A stretch of 64,000 nucleotides of DNA from JAXMEB01 sp046348545 (GTDB lineage: Bacteria; Pseudomonadota; Gammaproteobacteria; Berkiellales; Berkiellaceae). The notes under the pieces are model-generated. The model was not told where the DNA came from. It made no database searches and saw only the letters and a list, made by a program, of their open reading frames with translations. Made by a program: the position numbers and the translations under genes. The DNA lies in contig JAXMEB010000007.1 of the NCBI GenBank assembly GCA_046348545.1, positions 1 to 64,000 of the forward strand, written 5' to 3'. This document shows, in pieces, positions 1 through 9,260 of the stretch. The stretch's first letter is position 1. Each line of letters begins with the position of its first letter.

Positions 1-1
1 C

Positions 2-463
2 AAAGATAGGGAAGCGGTTGAAATAGCATCCATTAATCGCCCCGTGTTGTTTATTAGCAAATCCATTCCACTAATCACTTTAAGACGGTATGCGATTGAT
101 TTAGCAAAAATAGGCGGTGTGATGGTACTGCAAGGTGGGGTAGAGGGCTTAAAGCAGTTAGGTCCAACTATGCAATTTACGGCAGACATTTTAAAGGTTG
201 ACCCAAGCTGCCAGCAGAATTGCAAAATGCACAATACGACCGTCTTAATTGATCCGATTCTATTTCGAGCCAATCAAATCAAGGTCGTACCGGCGCTCAT
301 ATATCAAAGAGAATTAAATGTAGAAAGTCACTGTACTGATGGTGGCAAGCCGCAACCTGCCACACATGTGGTCTATGGTGATGCCTCAATTCGAGGGTTG
401 CTCGAAGCTTTGTATGAGCTCTCGAACGATCATGAGATTTCAAAATTGATCGAGGTGTTTTAA
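2..463 (+). CDS. trbC: TrbC-type F conjugation assembly protein, 5' end cut by window
   Basis: The frame is open from the left edge to the TAA at 461-463, so the GTG at 44 is internal and the true start lies outside. The visible part holds the TrbC pattern: a strand ending VLFISKSIP, a helix with LRRYAIDLAKIGG, then VMVLQGG, and later a VDPILFRANQIKVVPALI segment typical of this thioredoxin-like family. F-type TrbC acts in the periplasm with TraW in pilus assembly. The next gene starts at the base after its stop, which indicates translational coupling in the tra operon. The family call is firm from the motif order and the traF/traH/traG genes that follow. Confidence 0.85.
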   Translation, partial: KDREAVEIASINRPVLFISKSIPLITLRRYAIDLAKIGGVMVLQGGVEGLKQLGPTMQFTADILKVDPSCQQNCKMHNTTVLIDPILFRANQIKVVPALIYQRELNVESHCTDGGKPQPATHVVYGDASIRGLLEALYELSNDHEISKLIEVF

Positions 464-892
464 ATGAGAATTCTTTTAATATCTGGGTTTCTGTCATTGA
501 TGGTTTGGTTTGTATTTGAGCATTTGGTGATTGTCACCTCCAATAGCATTGACCATCGCGCATTTTGGAAAACAGACCAAACGCCTAAAAAGGGGGATTA
601 TGTTTTGTTTGATTTAAGGCATGAATTGGTAGGCTTAGACGCTGTACGCCTGACAAAACGTATCGCATGCGGACCAGGCGAGCTGCTAGAAAAAAAGGAC
701 CATCAATTTTTATGTGATGGCACATTATTGGGTCATGCCAAGCTAGCCAATAAATTACCCGCTTTTAAATTTGAAGGAGTCATACCAGAAAATGAAGGAT
801 TCGTGATGGGAACACATGAAGACAGTTTTGATAGTCGCTACTTTGGATTAGTTGATTTATCAAAAGCAATAGTACTAAAAGTCATCTTTTAA
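464..892 (+). CDS. S26-family signal peptidase (TraF/TrhF-like) in tra cluster
   Basis: A 142-residue protein with an N-terminal membrane anchor (about residues 3-24). The likely nucleophile Ser28 sits in TSNSID, where canonical enzymes have TxSMxP. The likely catalytic Lys65 is in VRLTKRIACGPGE, which matches the KRIxGxPGD box, and the C-terminal box DSFDSRYFG matches D-S-x-DSR-x-xG. S26 peptidases in conjugation clusters mature pilin or other exported tra proteins; propilin processing here is inference. The missing Met and Pro around the serine are mild deviations. It starts directly at the trbC stop. Confidence 0.8.
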   Translation: MRILLISGFLSLMVWFVFEHLVIVTSNSIDHRAFWKTDQTPKKGDYVLFDLRHELVGLDAVRLTKRIACGPGELLEKKDHQFLCDGTLLGHAKLANKLPAFKFEGVIPENEGFVMGTHEDSFDSRYFGLVDLSKAIVLKVIF

Positions 893-905
893 GGAGTTAA
901 ATGTA

Positions 906-1307
906 ATGTTCAGGAAGTCAGTCATTGTAGGTTCAGTTTTAATATCTCTATTGAATACGGGGTGCTCAACCATGGCAGGTGGGCACAAAAAGAAAGATAT
1001 GACCTTTACGTCTGTGCCGGCGGGTGCCATGGTTTCATCTGGCGAGCGGGGTGATTTAGGCGTCACGCCCTTAACCGTTGCAATCAGTCCGGGGGACTCG
1101 GGTCATTTCATTTTCACCAAAGAAGGATATGAAAACAAATCGGTGCAATTAAAAAAATCAGTCAATTCGAAGTCACATGGCAATCTCATATTATTGCCGC
1201 TCTATCCCGTTGGGAAATTGGTCGATCAAATGACCGATGCGGACCAAAAATTTGATACGGACCAAGTTCATGTTGAACTCGAACCGCTTAAGACAGAGAA
1301 GGCGTGA
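906..1307 (+). CDS. Lipoprotein with PEGA-like domain in tra operon
   Basis: A 133-residue protein with a lipoprotein signal: basic start MFRKS, hydrophobic core, then the lipobox LNTGC with Cys near residue 20. The mature part has TSVPAGAMVSSGERGDLGVTP, which fits the PEGA pattern (short beta repeats after a PxGA-type turn). It is probably an outer-membrane-anchored accessory of the conjugation apparatus, judged only from its place between the S26 peptidase and traF. Its stop overlaps the traF start by one base. The gene-specific function is unknown. Confidence 0.6.
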   Translation: MFRKSVIVGSVLISLLNTGCSTMAGGHKKKDMTFTSVPAGAMVSSGERGDLGVTPLTVAISPGDSGHFIFTKEGYENKSVQLKKSVNSKSHGNLILLPLYPVGKLVDQMTDADQKFDTDQVHVELEPLKTEKA

Positions 1308-2128
1308 TGCTGAAATCGTGTCAAATTTCCCTTTTAGCGGCATGCATCTGGATGCAGCCGCTGTCACTCCTGGCTGATGAGCCTGAGCGAGATGAAAAGC
1401 ATGGGTATTTTTGGTACGAAGATATTTCATCGAATAAGCCGGAAAAAATCGAGCAATACCCAAAGCCAGTCATGCCATCGCCAGAAGCAATGATGACGAT
1501 GCATCCTGCCGAATTGCGAAAGCTTTTAAAAAAACATCTTGAGTACAGCGCTTATACTTTAAAGCCGGATGATGTGGCGAATTATTACACTGTTCAAGAT
1601 GTAGTGCGCCGAAAATCGGCTGCATTTACCGCCGTGAGTGGGCAAGTGATGTTAGAACATCCTGAACTCAATGCTAAATCAGCGTATCCGACGACCACCG
1701 CAAGCAGGAATGTAAAAAAGCAGCAGCATGAAGAGATAATTCAAACAAAGCTTAACGCAAAAAGAGATCGTTATGCTTTTGGCTATTTGACCAGAGAGGA
1801 TTGTTCGTATTGTGTAGTCATGCGACAAACCTTGAAACACTTTCAAGATAAGCATCATTGGCGAGTAGAGGAATTTGACCTTGGTAAGCACCCTGAAATC
1901 GCAGCCAGGTTCAATGCTTCGGTCACACCGATGCTCATTATGATTGAGAAAGGATCTCAACGTTGGGTGCCCGTTGCTGTGGGCGCTGAGCCCTTGAGCA
2001 CCATTGAGCAGGGCGCCTATCGAGCAATTCGAATGCTAGAAGGCGCGATTAGGCCTGAGCAGTTCTATACAAACGAAAACATGCAGGGCGGCTTTTTCGA
2101 TCCAGCTAAGCATCAAGGCGGCCTCTAA
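1307..2128 (+). CDS. traF: TraF, periplasmic thioredoxin-like pilus assembly protein
   Basis: About 273 residues. The ATG at 1307 overlaps the upstream TGA by one base and is preferred to the GTG at 1304. A signal peptide ends near SLLADEPE. The middle contains the EAMMTMHPAELRKLL and DVANYYTVQDVVRRKSAAF segments typical of F-type TraF. A C-terminal thioredoxin fold carries a redox CxxC (CSYC near residues 166-169) and a TPMLIM cis-proline stretch. F TraF is needed for pilus assembly; here the CxxC suggests real disulphide chemistry, unlike F TraF, which lacks it. It directly precedes traH. Confidence 0.88.
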   Translation: MLKSCQISLLAACIWMQPLSLLADEPERDEKHGYFWYEDISSNKPEKIEQYPKPVMPSPEAMMTMHPAELRKLLKKHLEYSAYTLKPDDVANYYTVQDVVRRKSAAFTAVSGQVMLEHPELNAKSAYPTTTASRNVKKQQHEEIIQTKLNAKRDRYAFGYLTREDCSYCVVMRQTLKHFQDKHHWRVEEFDLGKHPEIAARFNASVTPMLIMIEKGSQRWVPVAVGAEPLSTIEQGAYRAIRMLEGAIRPEQFYTNENMQGGFFDPAKHQGGL

Positions 2129-3514
2129 ATGAAAAAATCCTTCCAAACACTGGTGGCTTCGATATCCCTTATTTGCTGCGGCGCGGCAAATGCTAATTGG
2201 GTGAAAAACTGGTTTGACCATTCCAAAATAGACGGTGCTAGCAGTTACGAGAATCAACAGCGTGGTTTCTATAGCGCCGGGGGCTTTTCGGGGCGCTTTA
2301 ACACTACAACGGATCATCTCGTTACCTTTTCAAAGCCAAAGCTCTCAACTGGTTGTGCAAACGTTGATATTTTTATGGGCGGCATCAGCTTTTTGGATGA
2401 GGACTATATCGTTCAAAAATTTCAAAGCATGATGCAGGTTGCTCCAGCGATGGCCTTTGACATGGTGCTCAAAACCATGTGCAAGGAATGCTCAGAGACG
2501 CTCACTAAGCTTGATGCCGCAGCGACTTGGCTGAATAGTTTGCAGTTGAATGAATGCGCTATGTCCAAACGCATGGTGGTGACTGCTTCGAAAGGCGACC
2601 CCAATATTATGGGTGAGGTTTGGAATGAAATCACATCCGGCGTTTCATTAAAAGAAGCAACAGATCGAAGCTGGCATGAAGCACAGGAAAAAATACGAGC
2701 TAACGACAATAAACCCACCACAGATTTAAAGGCTCAAGTCGCAGGCTGCCCCCTCGAGGTCTCTGAAATTTTTAAAACAGGCTCCGTGATAGCCAATGCA
2801 ACGGCGAAAGTGGGAATGTCTGAATACGCGAACATTATCAGGGGGTATATGGGCGACGTAAAAATTCAGGCAGGAAGGGAAGATTTTATTCCAACTGCAA
2901 TAGAAATCACCGCATGTCCTCAAAACCAAAAAACCTCCATTGAAGATATGCTGTATGGGCATGCCTATGCAAAAGATGTTAATGGGGATTGCGTTAAAGA
3001 CAGTGAAAGAGGGGTGATGAGTATCGTGCGCGAAAAACTAAAAAGCATTGCTGCGCATATGAAAGCTGGGACTAAGCTTGATCCTGAAGAGGAAAAATTC
3101 ATCAATGCGACTGCTAACGTGCCGGTTTACTCAATTCTGCGGAAGGCGATTATCAAGGACAATGTCGATTTGCAAATTGACTTAATGACTGAACTAGTCG
3201 CGATTAATTATACATTTTATATTTTTAGCGACTTGTATCGGAATACAGAATTTATGTTTAACAAGGTGAAAGCAGCCATGGAATCGGGGGCCAGCGCGGG
3301 CGATAAGCCCTGTGATATGCGGGTCTATGCTCAAGCAAGTCAGCATTTTAATAGCTTATATTCAAAATTAAAAAGCAATCAGCGCGCTGTATTAACAGCC
3401 TATCAACAAAAACTAAATTCACTTGCTATTTCGATGCAGTATCAGCATCTAAATGAACAAGATGATAAACAAGTCAATAGAAACATTTCAGTCGAATTTG
3501 AAAAGGCATCATGA
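2129..3514 (+). CDS. traH: TraH, F-type conjugation pilus assembly protein
   Basis: 461 residues with a signal peptide (MKKSFQTLVASISLICCGAANA). The early GGFSGRF and GCANVDIFMGGISFLDEDY segments are hallmarks of TraH, followed by a long helical body that includes MAFDMVLKTMCKECSETL. F TraH is a periplasmic/outer-membrane assembly factor that works with TraF and TraG in pilus extension. The start follows the traF stop without a gap, and the end overlaps the traG start by 4 bases. Confidence 0.92.
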   Translation: MKKSFQTLVASISLICCGAANANWVKNWFDHSKIDGASSYENQQRGFYSAGGFSGRFNTTTDHLVTFSKPKLSTGCANVDIFMGGISFLDEDYIVQKFQSMMQVAPAMAFDMVLKTMCKECSETLTKLDAAATWLNSLQLNECAMSKRMVVTASKGDPNIMGEVWNEITSGVSLKEATDRSWHEAQEKIRANDNKPTTDLKAQVAGCPLEVSEIFKTGSVIANATAKVGMSEYANIIRGYMGDVKIQAGREDFIPTAIEITACPQNQKTSIEDMLYGHAYAKDVNGDCVKDSERGVMSIVREKLKSIAAHMKAGTKLDPEEEKFINATANVPVYSILRKAIIKDNVDLQIDLMTELVAINYTFYIFSDLYRNTEFMFNKVKAAMESGASAGDKPCDMRVYAQASQHFNSLYSKLKSNQRAVLTAYQQKLNSLAISMQYQHLNEQDDKQVNRNISVEFEKAS

Positions 3515-6441
3515 TTAAAAAAAGAATTGGCGCATTTGTTGTTGGGATGTCTATGAGTCAATGTGCGTTGGCGTTGACCATGGATTTTTATGTCTATGAT
3601 GGGTTTTCAGCTACGCTAGATGCCTTTAGGAAAATAGCGCTTATCTTTGCTGATAAAGATTATATCGTGCTTTTTAGTATCTTTGCCATCTTGGGGATTT
3701 TTGTTGGTGGCAGTTTATTTTACGGAAAGGCGGTGATAGGCTCCTTTGATGGGCATTCACGTTTTTCTCTTAACTGGTTGGTGGTGCCCATCTTGGGCAC
3801 CTTAGTATTTAAAGGGCTTGTGATACCTAAAGGCACAATGCATATTTATGACACGAGGACCAACCAGTATGAGGCTGTCCAACACGTTCCTAATTTGATT
3901 ATTTTAGCTGCAAGCCTAATCAACAAAGTTGAGCGAGCGGTTGTCAATGTTCTTGATAAGAATGCAGCATCTCCCTATTCAAAGGATGCGGGTGGTTTAA
4001 GCTTTAAATTGTTGTATGAAGCGACACAGAGCACATCCGGTAAAATTGATTATTATCTTCATAAATCAATCAAAAAATTCTTTGCTGATTGCTATCCTCT
4101 GGCATTAGTCAATCCTGATAAAGATTTTAATTTAGAAAAATTACGCTCTAGAACAATCGACTTGATGGGTGAAATGGAGCATTTAAAAAATCAGGCTTTC
4201 TATACTCAGTACTTTGATAAGCAACATAAAACTGGCGAGTTAATGACCTGTGAAGCCGCTTGGACTGACAAATTAAAACCCAAGCTAGTCAGTGGTGAGT
4301 CAACGAGTGAATTTTTAGAGCATATCTGCAAGAAAAATAATTTTAGCCTGAATAATGAAATCGGTATTCAAGCCTGCAAATCTTCGATTGACCGAGCGAT
4401 TAGCTCAGCATATGGGACATCCGTGCCGTCGGATGCTTTTATACGCAATAGTGTCATTGCTTCCAGCGTTGCTGGGGCGATACAAGATGCCAATCCAGAC
4501 ATCGGGGTTCGAAGTTTAACAAACCGAGCGATGATCAACGAGGGGATTGGGGTCGCGCAGGCGGCTGAAAACTGGTTGCCCGCCATCCGAGCCGTTATGA
4601 CGGCCGTGATATTGGGGCTGCTTCCGATATTGCTTCTATTTATGGTCACGCCTTTGTTCCCGCAGGTGCTAAATCTAACATTTTCTTTATTTGCGTGGCT
4701 TGCCCTCTGGGGCATTGTCGATGCCTTTTTATATCAGATGACGCTAGACCAAATGGTGCACGCCTTTAGTGGAAGCAGTATTCACAATATGGGGCTTTTG
4801 GCATTTTGGGAAGCGCCTGAAAGTGCGATGAAGGCTTTAGCCATCATGGGGCAGGCGAGGAGTTTAGGCATTACGATTGCGACGTTTATCGCCGCCATTT
4901 TATTTAAATTCAACGCTTATTCGTTATCTTCCATTGCGAATCGTTGGTCGCACCAGGTAGACCAGGAAGGTAAAAAAGCAGCTGAACTTACCCAGTCACC
5001 TCAGCATACCGCTGAGATGGTTGAATCCTTAGCGCGAGCCAATGCGACTTTTGGTAGTGCTAGCCAAGTTGGTTTTAGTGGCATGAGCAGTGCTGCAACG
5101 TATCATAAAGGCGCTGATATTGGTGCGGCCTTAACCGCAACCAGCATGACAACCGGTAGCGCGTTCAGCTCGGGTATGGTGATGGGCAAAATTCAGGGCG
5201 GCACTCAAGCTGGTAATGCTCGGGCAACCATTGAGGCAGGCGAAGACTTGAGTCAGGTTGCGTTTGAGACAGCGCGCATTGATACGGGCACTCGGATTGC
5301 GCATGCTCGTGGCTCTGAGCAGGCAGCTCATGAGCTAGGACTTGGCGGTGCGGCGGATATGTCTCAAGCGACAACGGCCATTAGCCAAAAGCACGGTTAC
5401 GTTCAAAATGCGTCGAGTCAAGCCATGGTCGATAGAATTAAGGCGGCTAATCCTCATTGGACTGATGAAGAGGCGTGGCATGCACTGGGTACTTATTTGG
5501 CCGTCGACAAAATCGCAGAGGTTTCTGCGTCAAAGGGTAATATTCTGGAATATGTAGAGCAAAAAACTGATATCCAAGCTATGAACATGGCGCGCAATAA
5601 TGCGGGTGTGAAAGTTTTAGATAATCTTGCCAGTATCATGGGATTGTCCCCGACTGAAGCAGCCATTGCGCAACAAGGCGCCCATCTCTCGGTGGGGCTC
5701 ACCGGCGAACAAGCTCGTCATCTAGAGAGGCGGGGGGATATATCTGCCATCCAAGCACAAACTCTAACCGATGGCGGATTATTGCATCTGACCACAGATA
5801 TTCAAGGGCATGTAGTTAGCTCGACAGCTACCATCAACCGCAATGCAAGCACAGATCGGAGCCTAAATTGGAACAATAGCGCGACGATTAATGATCAAAA
5901 TACCATCCTAAGGGGAACGAATACAGGTAACGACAGCTCTGGGATGACAGCCTTAACGGATCCTTCCGATGTAGAGCTTATACTCTCAAAGCCTAACGGC
6001 AGACGCGATTTAGCACTTGAAGCATCTGAGAAGTTGACTAGCCTCTATGCTATACAGGATTCTCATGTTTCGAATATGGGTTGGGGATTGAGCGCTGGTT
6101 TGAATGTGAGTGGGTATTCAAATCAAACACAGACCTACGGAGCTGTTTATGGTGTATATCACAATATGATTGATGCACTCTATAAAGAAGCCGATCATCG
6201 CGGCTACGAGAATGACTTCAAAGAGCGCTGGATAAGCAATGAATTTGCTCAACTAAATACAAATATTTATGGTAAATTAAGCGAAGTTGCTGTTGATAGA
6301 GCAGGGCAGAAAAATATTAATTTTGCGATTGCTGATCATTTTGAGAGTAGAGGCTTAAAAACAGCCGCTGGTGCAATTAACACAGACTGGATGTCATATG
6401 AATATGGTTCAAAAATCAACAAAGAGCTCCTCCAAAATTAA
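3511..6441 (+). CDS. traG: TraG, inner-membrane mating-pair stabilisation protein
   Basis: 976 residues. The N-terminal part has a cleavable-looking signal, then membrane segments around residues 45-70 and 82-100 and a cluster near residues 350-460, the TraG_N arrangement. The C-terminal half is soluble, rich in Ala, Gly, Ser and Thr, and low in hydrophobic segments, as expected for a periplasmic region. In F, TraG acts in pilus assembly and mating-pair stabilisation and is the target of entry exclusion. The length is close to the F protein. The start overlaps the traH stop by 4 bases. A small gene starts inside its 3' end. Confidence 0.9.
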   Translation: MIKKRIGAFVVGMSMSQCALALTMDFYVYDGFSATLDAFRKIALIFADKDYIVLFSIFAILGIFVGGSLFYGKAVIGSFDGHSRFSLNWLVVPILGTLVFKGLVIPKGTMHIYDTRTNQYEAVQHVPNLIILAASLINKVERAVVNVLDKNAASPYSKDAGGLSFKLLYEATQSTSGKIDYYLHKSIKKFFADCYPLALVNPDKDFNLEKLRSRTIDLMGEMEHLKNQAFYTQYFDKQHKTGELMTCEAAWTDKLKPKLVSGESTSEFLEHICKKNNFSLNNEIGIQACKSSIDRAISSAYGTSVPSDAFIRNSVIASSVAGAIQDANPDIGVRSLTNRAMINEGIGVAQAAENWLPAIRAVMTAVILGLLPILLLFMVTPLFPQVLNLTFSLFAWLALWGIVDAFLYQMTLDQMVHAFSGSSIHNMGLLAFWEAPESAMKALAIMGQARSLGITIATFIAAILFKFNAYSLSSIANRWSHQVDQEGKKAAELTQSPQHTAEMVESLARANATFGSASQVGFSGMSSAATYHKGADIGAALTATSMTTGSAFSSGMVMGKIQGGTQAGNARATIEAGEDLSQVAFETARIDTGTRIAHARGSEQAAHELGLGGAADMSQATTAISQKHGYVQNASSQAMVDRIKAANPHWTDEEAWHALGTYLAVDKIAEVSASKGNILEYVEQKTDIQAMNMARNNAGVKVLDNLASIMGLSPTEAAIAQQGAHLSVGLTGEQARHLERRGDISAIQAQTLTDGGLLHLTTDIQGHVVSSTATINRNASTDRSLNWNNSATINDQNTILRGTNTGNDSSGMTALTDPSDVELILSKPNGRRDLALEASEKLTSLYAIQDSHVSNMGWGLSAGLNVSGYSNQTQTYGAVYGVYHNMIDALYKEADHRGYENDFKERWISNEFAQLNTNIYGKLSEVAVDRAGQKNINFAIADHFESRGLKTAAGAINTDWMSYEYGSKINKELLQN

Positions 6442-6661
6442 GCGAGCATTTAGAACAACAAAAAACAGTCTTTACGTCGTCGTTTGTTTTATTGGCTACA
6501 TTTTGAATAAATATTTCCCGGAAGATAACAAAGATCTTTCTGTCGCCGAGAAATTAATAAAGTCAGAATCGCTTCTTCCTCCACCAGGGGCTCGCAGCAA
6601 AGTTTTCCCAAATGGCTTACCGCCGTCAATGGTTAAAGATATTTATGGGATTGATATTTAG
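6398..6661 (+). CDS. Small single-membrane-segment protein downstream of traG
   Basis: About 87 residues if started at the ATG at 6398, which overlaps the traG 3' end by 44 bases. It has a very basic N-terminus (many Lys, Ser, Arg), one hydrophobic segment (SLYVVVCFIGYILNKYF) and a proline-containing tail. I do not recognise a family. Genes directly after traG in F-like systems often encode exclusion or surface factors, so an accessory conjugation role is possible but only inferred. Confidence 0.45.
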   Translation: MNMVQKSTKSSSKIKRAFRTTKNSLYVVVCFIGYILNKYFPEDNKDLSVAEKLIKSESLLPPPGARSKVFPNGLPPSMVKDIYGIDI

Positions 6662-6704
6662 TACAAAACTATCTACGTAGGGCTCAGAGAGCTAGGGAAA
6701 CAAA

Positions 6705-7142
6705 ATGGATTTTTTAAAATATTTAATTTTTGGTCTTTTTCTCGTTTTTTCAAATAGTTCCGTGCTTGCTATTTCAGCAGTTGAAAGGGGATGTTCTGAT
6801 ATGGTTCAAGATCCACAGTTTGCAATCACTATGAATCTTGAAGAACTCTTTTCCCGGTATCCGCGACTAATTGATCTAGTAGACGTTCCACTAGATCAAG
6901 ACATTTCTAAAGAAGTTCAAGGGGTTGAAGGAGTCCAAGCGGGCTCAACTTATTGTCAAGTAATTCGATTCTTGTACAATCGATTGGATAAACAATATTC
7001 AATAGAAAATGAACATCAAAAGAAAGGGGCTATTAAAGCCTGTGCTCTGTCTCATAACGAGGTAACCATAAACATCGAACGTGACAAGAATTCAACACTT
7101 AAGAAAATTGCGAACAAATGCAACTTGAATTTGATTAATTGA
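6705..7142 (+). CDS. Exported protein of unknown function
   Basis: 145 residues with a clear Sec signal peptide (MDFLKYLIFGLFLVFSNSSVLA). The mature part contains four cysteines (in GCSD, TYCQV, KACAL and NKCN), which suggests disulphides in the periplasm. There is no recognised domain. It follows the small post-traG gene by 43 bases and a possible ribosome site (AGGG) lies upstream. It could be part of an exclusion or surface module with its neighbours; this is positional inference. Confidence 0.5.
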   Translation: MDFLKYLIFGLFLVFSNSSVLAISAVERGCSDMVQDPQFAITMNLEELFSRYPRLIDLVDVPLDQDISKEVQGVEGVQAGSTYCQVIRFLYNRLDKQYSIENEHQKKGAIKACALSHNEVTINIERDKNSTLKKIANKCNLNLIN

Positions 7143-7278
7143 GATACTGGATGCGTATGGGGGACGTTGGGGTCTCGCCCCTTCTTAATAAAAACCTTTA
7201 AAATAATTTAGTTCTATTCTATTTGCCGAAAATAGCTATAATAAATTGTGCTTTTACATAATATGCGTAAGGCAGGGT

Positions 7279-7707
7279 ATGAATATTTCAAGGTTACAGG
7301 CGTTCAGTGTAGTAATCATTTTATTCGGAGTAGCATTAATTGGAGGGATCATTCAAAGAATTGACGGGCTTGGCATATTCTCAATTATTTTTGGAATGAT
7401 ATTTATTACGTACATCTTTTTTCCTACATCTCAAACTCAAATACCCGATACCCCTCCTGGTGATTCTGGAGGCGGCCCAACAAGTATTATTAAAAAAGAT
7501 GAAATTGGGAAAAACCTGAATGATTTCATTAATATATTTTTGAAAAAATTAACCCCAGAAATAGCCTTGAAGATTTTACCACTAATCATTAATACGATTT
7601 CGAGAGACCAAGAAAAACGCGACGCTTTACTCGCGGTACTCAGAATGCAGGTAGGCATTATAGAGAATCCATCCGTGCGGCCTCCACCCAAGACAATCGA
7701 ACCGTAA
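7279..7707 (+). CDS. Inner-membrane protein with two TM segments and a polar tail
   Basis: The ATG at 7279 is preferred over an upstream TTG at 7246 because AGGCAGGG precedes it. The resulting 142-residue protein has two adjacent hydrophobic segments (AFSVVIILFGVALIGGII and GIFSIIFGMIFITYIFF), a Pro/Gly-rich linker, then a soluble helical tail ending in a Pro-rich stretch. The family is unknown. TraS-type exclusion proteins near traG are also small inner-membrane proteins, so an entry-exclusion role is a testable guess. Confidence 0.45.
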   Translation: MNISRLQAFSVVIILFGVALIGGIIQRIDGLGIFSIIFGMIFITYIFFPTSQTQIPDTPPGDSGGGPTSIIKKDEIGKNLNDFINIFLKKLTPEIALKILPLIINTISRDQEKRDALLAVLRMQVGIIENPSVRPPPKTIEP

Positions 7708-8033
7708 ACGTGATTCTAAAGCTTCTCGTATGGGTGTCGTAAGCGTCCGAAATAGCGCACCTTAATAAACACTAGCAATACTTCTAGACTTGTGGTTCCA
7801 TGCTCAGCCGGATTTAAGATTAAATGATACGTCTTTCGATTATTGGAGAGTTATGCGGACTTCTATTGAAATTAGAATTTCTGTATCACCGTCTGACATC
7901 AGTGCATAACCACCTGAATTTGAATTCAATATTAGTAAATTTATTACCTACGGCAGTTCTCATCGAACAATTCCTATCATTTTAATGTCATTTATTTTAA
8001 CTGAAAAACACATTTCACGAATTGCGTGGTAAA
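7708..8033. other. Gene-free stretch with one copy of a dispersed repeat
   Basis: About 326 bases with no convincing reading frame. The part at 7743-7791 is the most diverged copy of a repeat that recurs at 8741-8810, 9261-9335 and 18216-18275. The rest is AT-rich and shows no clear structure. Confidence 0.5.
7743..7791 (+). repeat. Dispersed repeat, copy A
   Basis: The stretch has the core GTCCGAAATAGCGCACCTT followed by ATAAACACTAGCAATACTTC. It matches copies at 8741-8810, 9261-9335 and 18216-18275 with scattered substitutions. No coding potential is seen. Confidence 0.6.
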
Positions 8034-8741
8034 ATGTATCTAGTGTATTTTGATGAAGTGAAAAATATACCAGGCAGTCAAAATAGTTATTATTTAGGCG
8101 CCATTTGTATTTCAGATGATAATATTCTGTACCTTGAAAAAATAATCGATGATTTGGCATTCACCTATTTTAAAAAAAACCAAAGATGCAAGAAAACAGA
8201 GATTCATGCGTGCGATATTGTTCAGGGAAAAAATAATTTTAAAGGTCATCAGATGAATGACCGTGCCCTTTTGTATAAGAACATGCTCAACATTATTAGC
8301 TGGAGCTACATCGAGGTATTTTATATCGAAATACGTACTGAACAAATCAAATCCCAAAATTACAAAACCCCAAGGGATTGGGCAATTATGTTTCTTATTG
8401 AAAAAGTTGATGAATACATGAAGAGCCTTGAAAGCCATGCGCTTTTAATAGGCGATCAAGACGATGAAACTAATAAAAGGGATACAGACAATTTTAATTT
8501 ATTTAAATCTGATAAAACGGATGCTTCCAAAGGAAAAAAAATAGAAAGAATATCGGATACATTGTTTTTTTGTCACTCACACCATAGCAGATTACTCCAA
8601 CTGGCGGATATTTACACTTATACAGAAATGAAATATAGAAATCATCCAAACGATGTCAAAAATCATGTCCTCAAAACGCTTTTAGATTGTTATAGTAGCT
8701 TAGATTTATTTCCTAAAAAATATAAAATATGGCCGCAATAG
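8034..8741 (+). CDS. DUF3800 domain protein
   Basis: About 235 residues from the ATG at 8034. Three DUF3800 signatures are visible: an N-terminal strand with a conserved Asp-Glu (YLVYFDEVKN), a central acidic strand (LLIGDQDDE) and a C-terminal HHSRLLQLADIYTY segment, where SxxLQxAD is diagnostic. The domain is proposed to have an RNase H-like fold and occurs in mobile elements and near defence genes. Its activity is not established. Flanks are non-coding repeat-bearing DNA, so it probably stands alone. Confidence 0.75.
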   Translation: MYLVYFDEVKNIPGSQNSYYLGAICISDDNILYLEKIIDDLAFTYFKKNQRCKKTEIHACDIVQGKNNFKGHQMNDRALLYKNMLNIISWSYIEVFYIEIRTEQIKSQNYKTPRDWAIMFLIEKVDEYMKSLESHALLIGDQDDETNKRDTDNFNLFKSDKTDASKGKKIERISDTLFFCHSHHSRLLQLADIYTYTEMKYRNHPNDVKNHVLKTLLDCYSSLDLFPKKYKIWPQ

Positions 8742-8810
8742 CCCGAATCAGCACACCTTCATAAGCATCGGAAATGTTACCAGAGTAGTCGCTTCTTTTA
8801 TCAGGAGAGC
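8741..8810 (+). repeat. Dispersed repeat, copy B
   Basis: It contains CAGCACACCTTCATAAGCAT, then a GTTACCAGAGTAGTCGCTTC segment and TTTTATCAGGAG. It aligns by eye with copies A, C and D. It begins at the stop of the DUF3800 gene and runs into a fragment of a ribbon-helix-helix gene. Confidence 0.6.
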
Positions 8811-8880
8811 TGTCTAGCTTTCAAAGACACTGGATTCTTGCTCAGGGAACTCTCCTAGAGCTTTTCATAAGAAAACTTTA
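8807..8880 (-). pseudogene. Fragment of a ribbon-helix-helix antitoxin gene
   Basis: This stretch closely resembles part of the intact gene at 10201-10518. Shared blocks include CTGTCTAGC, GGATTCTTGCTC, GGGAACTCTC and GAGCTTTTTCATAAG with small changes. It covers only the codons for the QLSAQ...EARREFPEQES region of the antitoxin, with no start or stop, and is not functional. It points to an earlier duplication of the module next to repeat copy B. Confidence 0.6.
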
Positions 8881-9260
8881 ACCTAAAGTTAAGGTCTTTA
8901 TGTATATAGAAATGTAGTGGCAAAGCGAGAGGTCGGTTTTGAGCAAATTGAAAATGTCCTCTAATAATATCAATTAAAGCAAGGAAGCTTGATGAGTGAT
9001 ATTACAGTGCGCCTTATGGCATACAGCGGACACATTAGCTTTGGCGATACAAACACATAATATAATTGAAACCATCTTTCGTTTACCCTAGTCTAAAAAT
9101 GGCTTAACAATCACACTAACGAAGCATAATTGCTCATTTTTCAATTAGGAAATGAAACAAAATATCTTTTTGAAGATATGATTATTCAAGCTCTAAATGT
9201 ACAAGAAATGATTTTGAAAAATATTGGTCTAATTAAATAGAATTATGAAAATAGCTCTGT

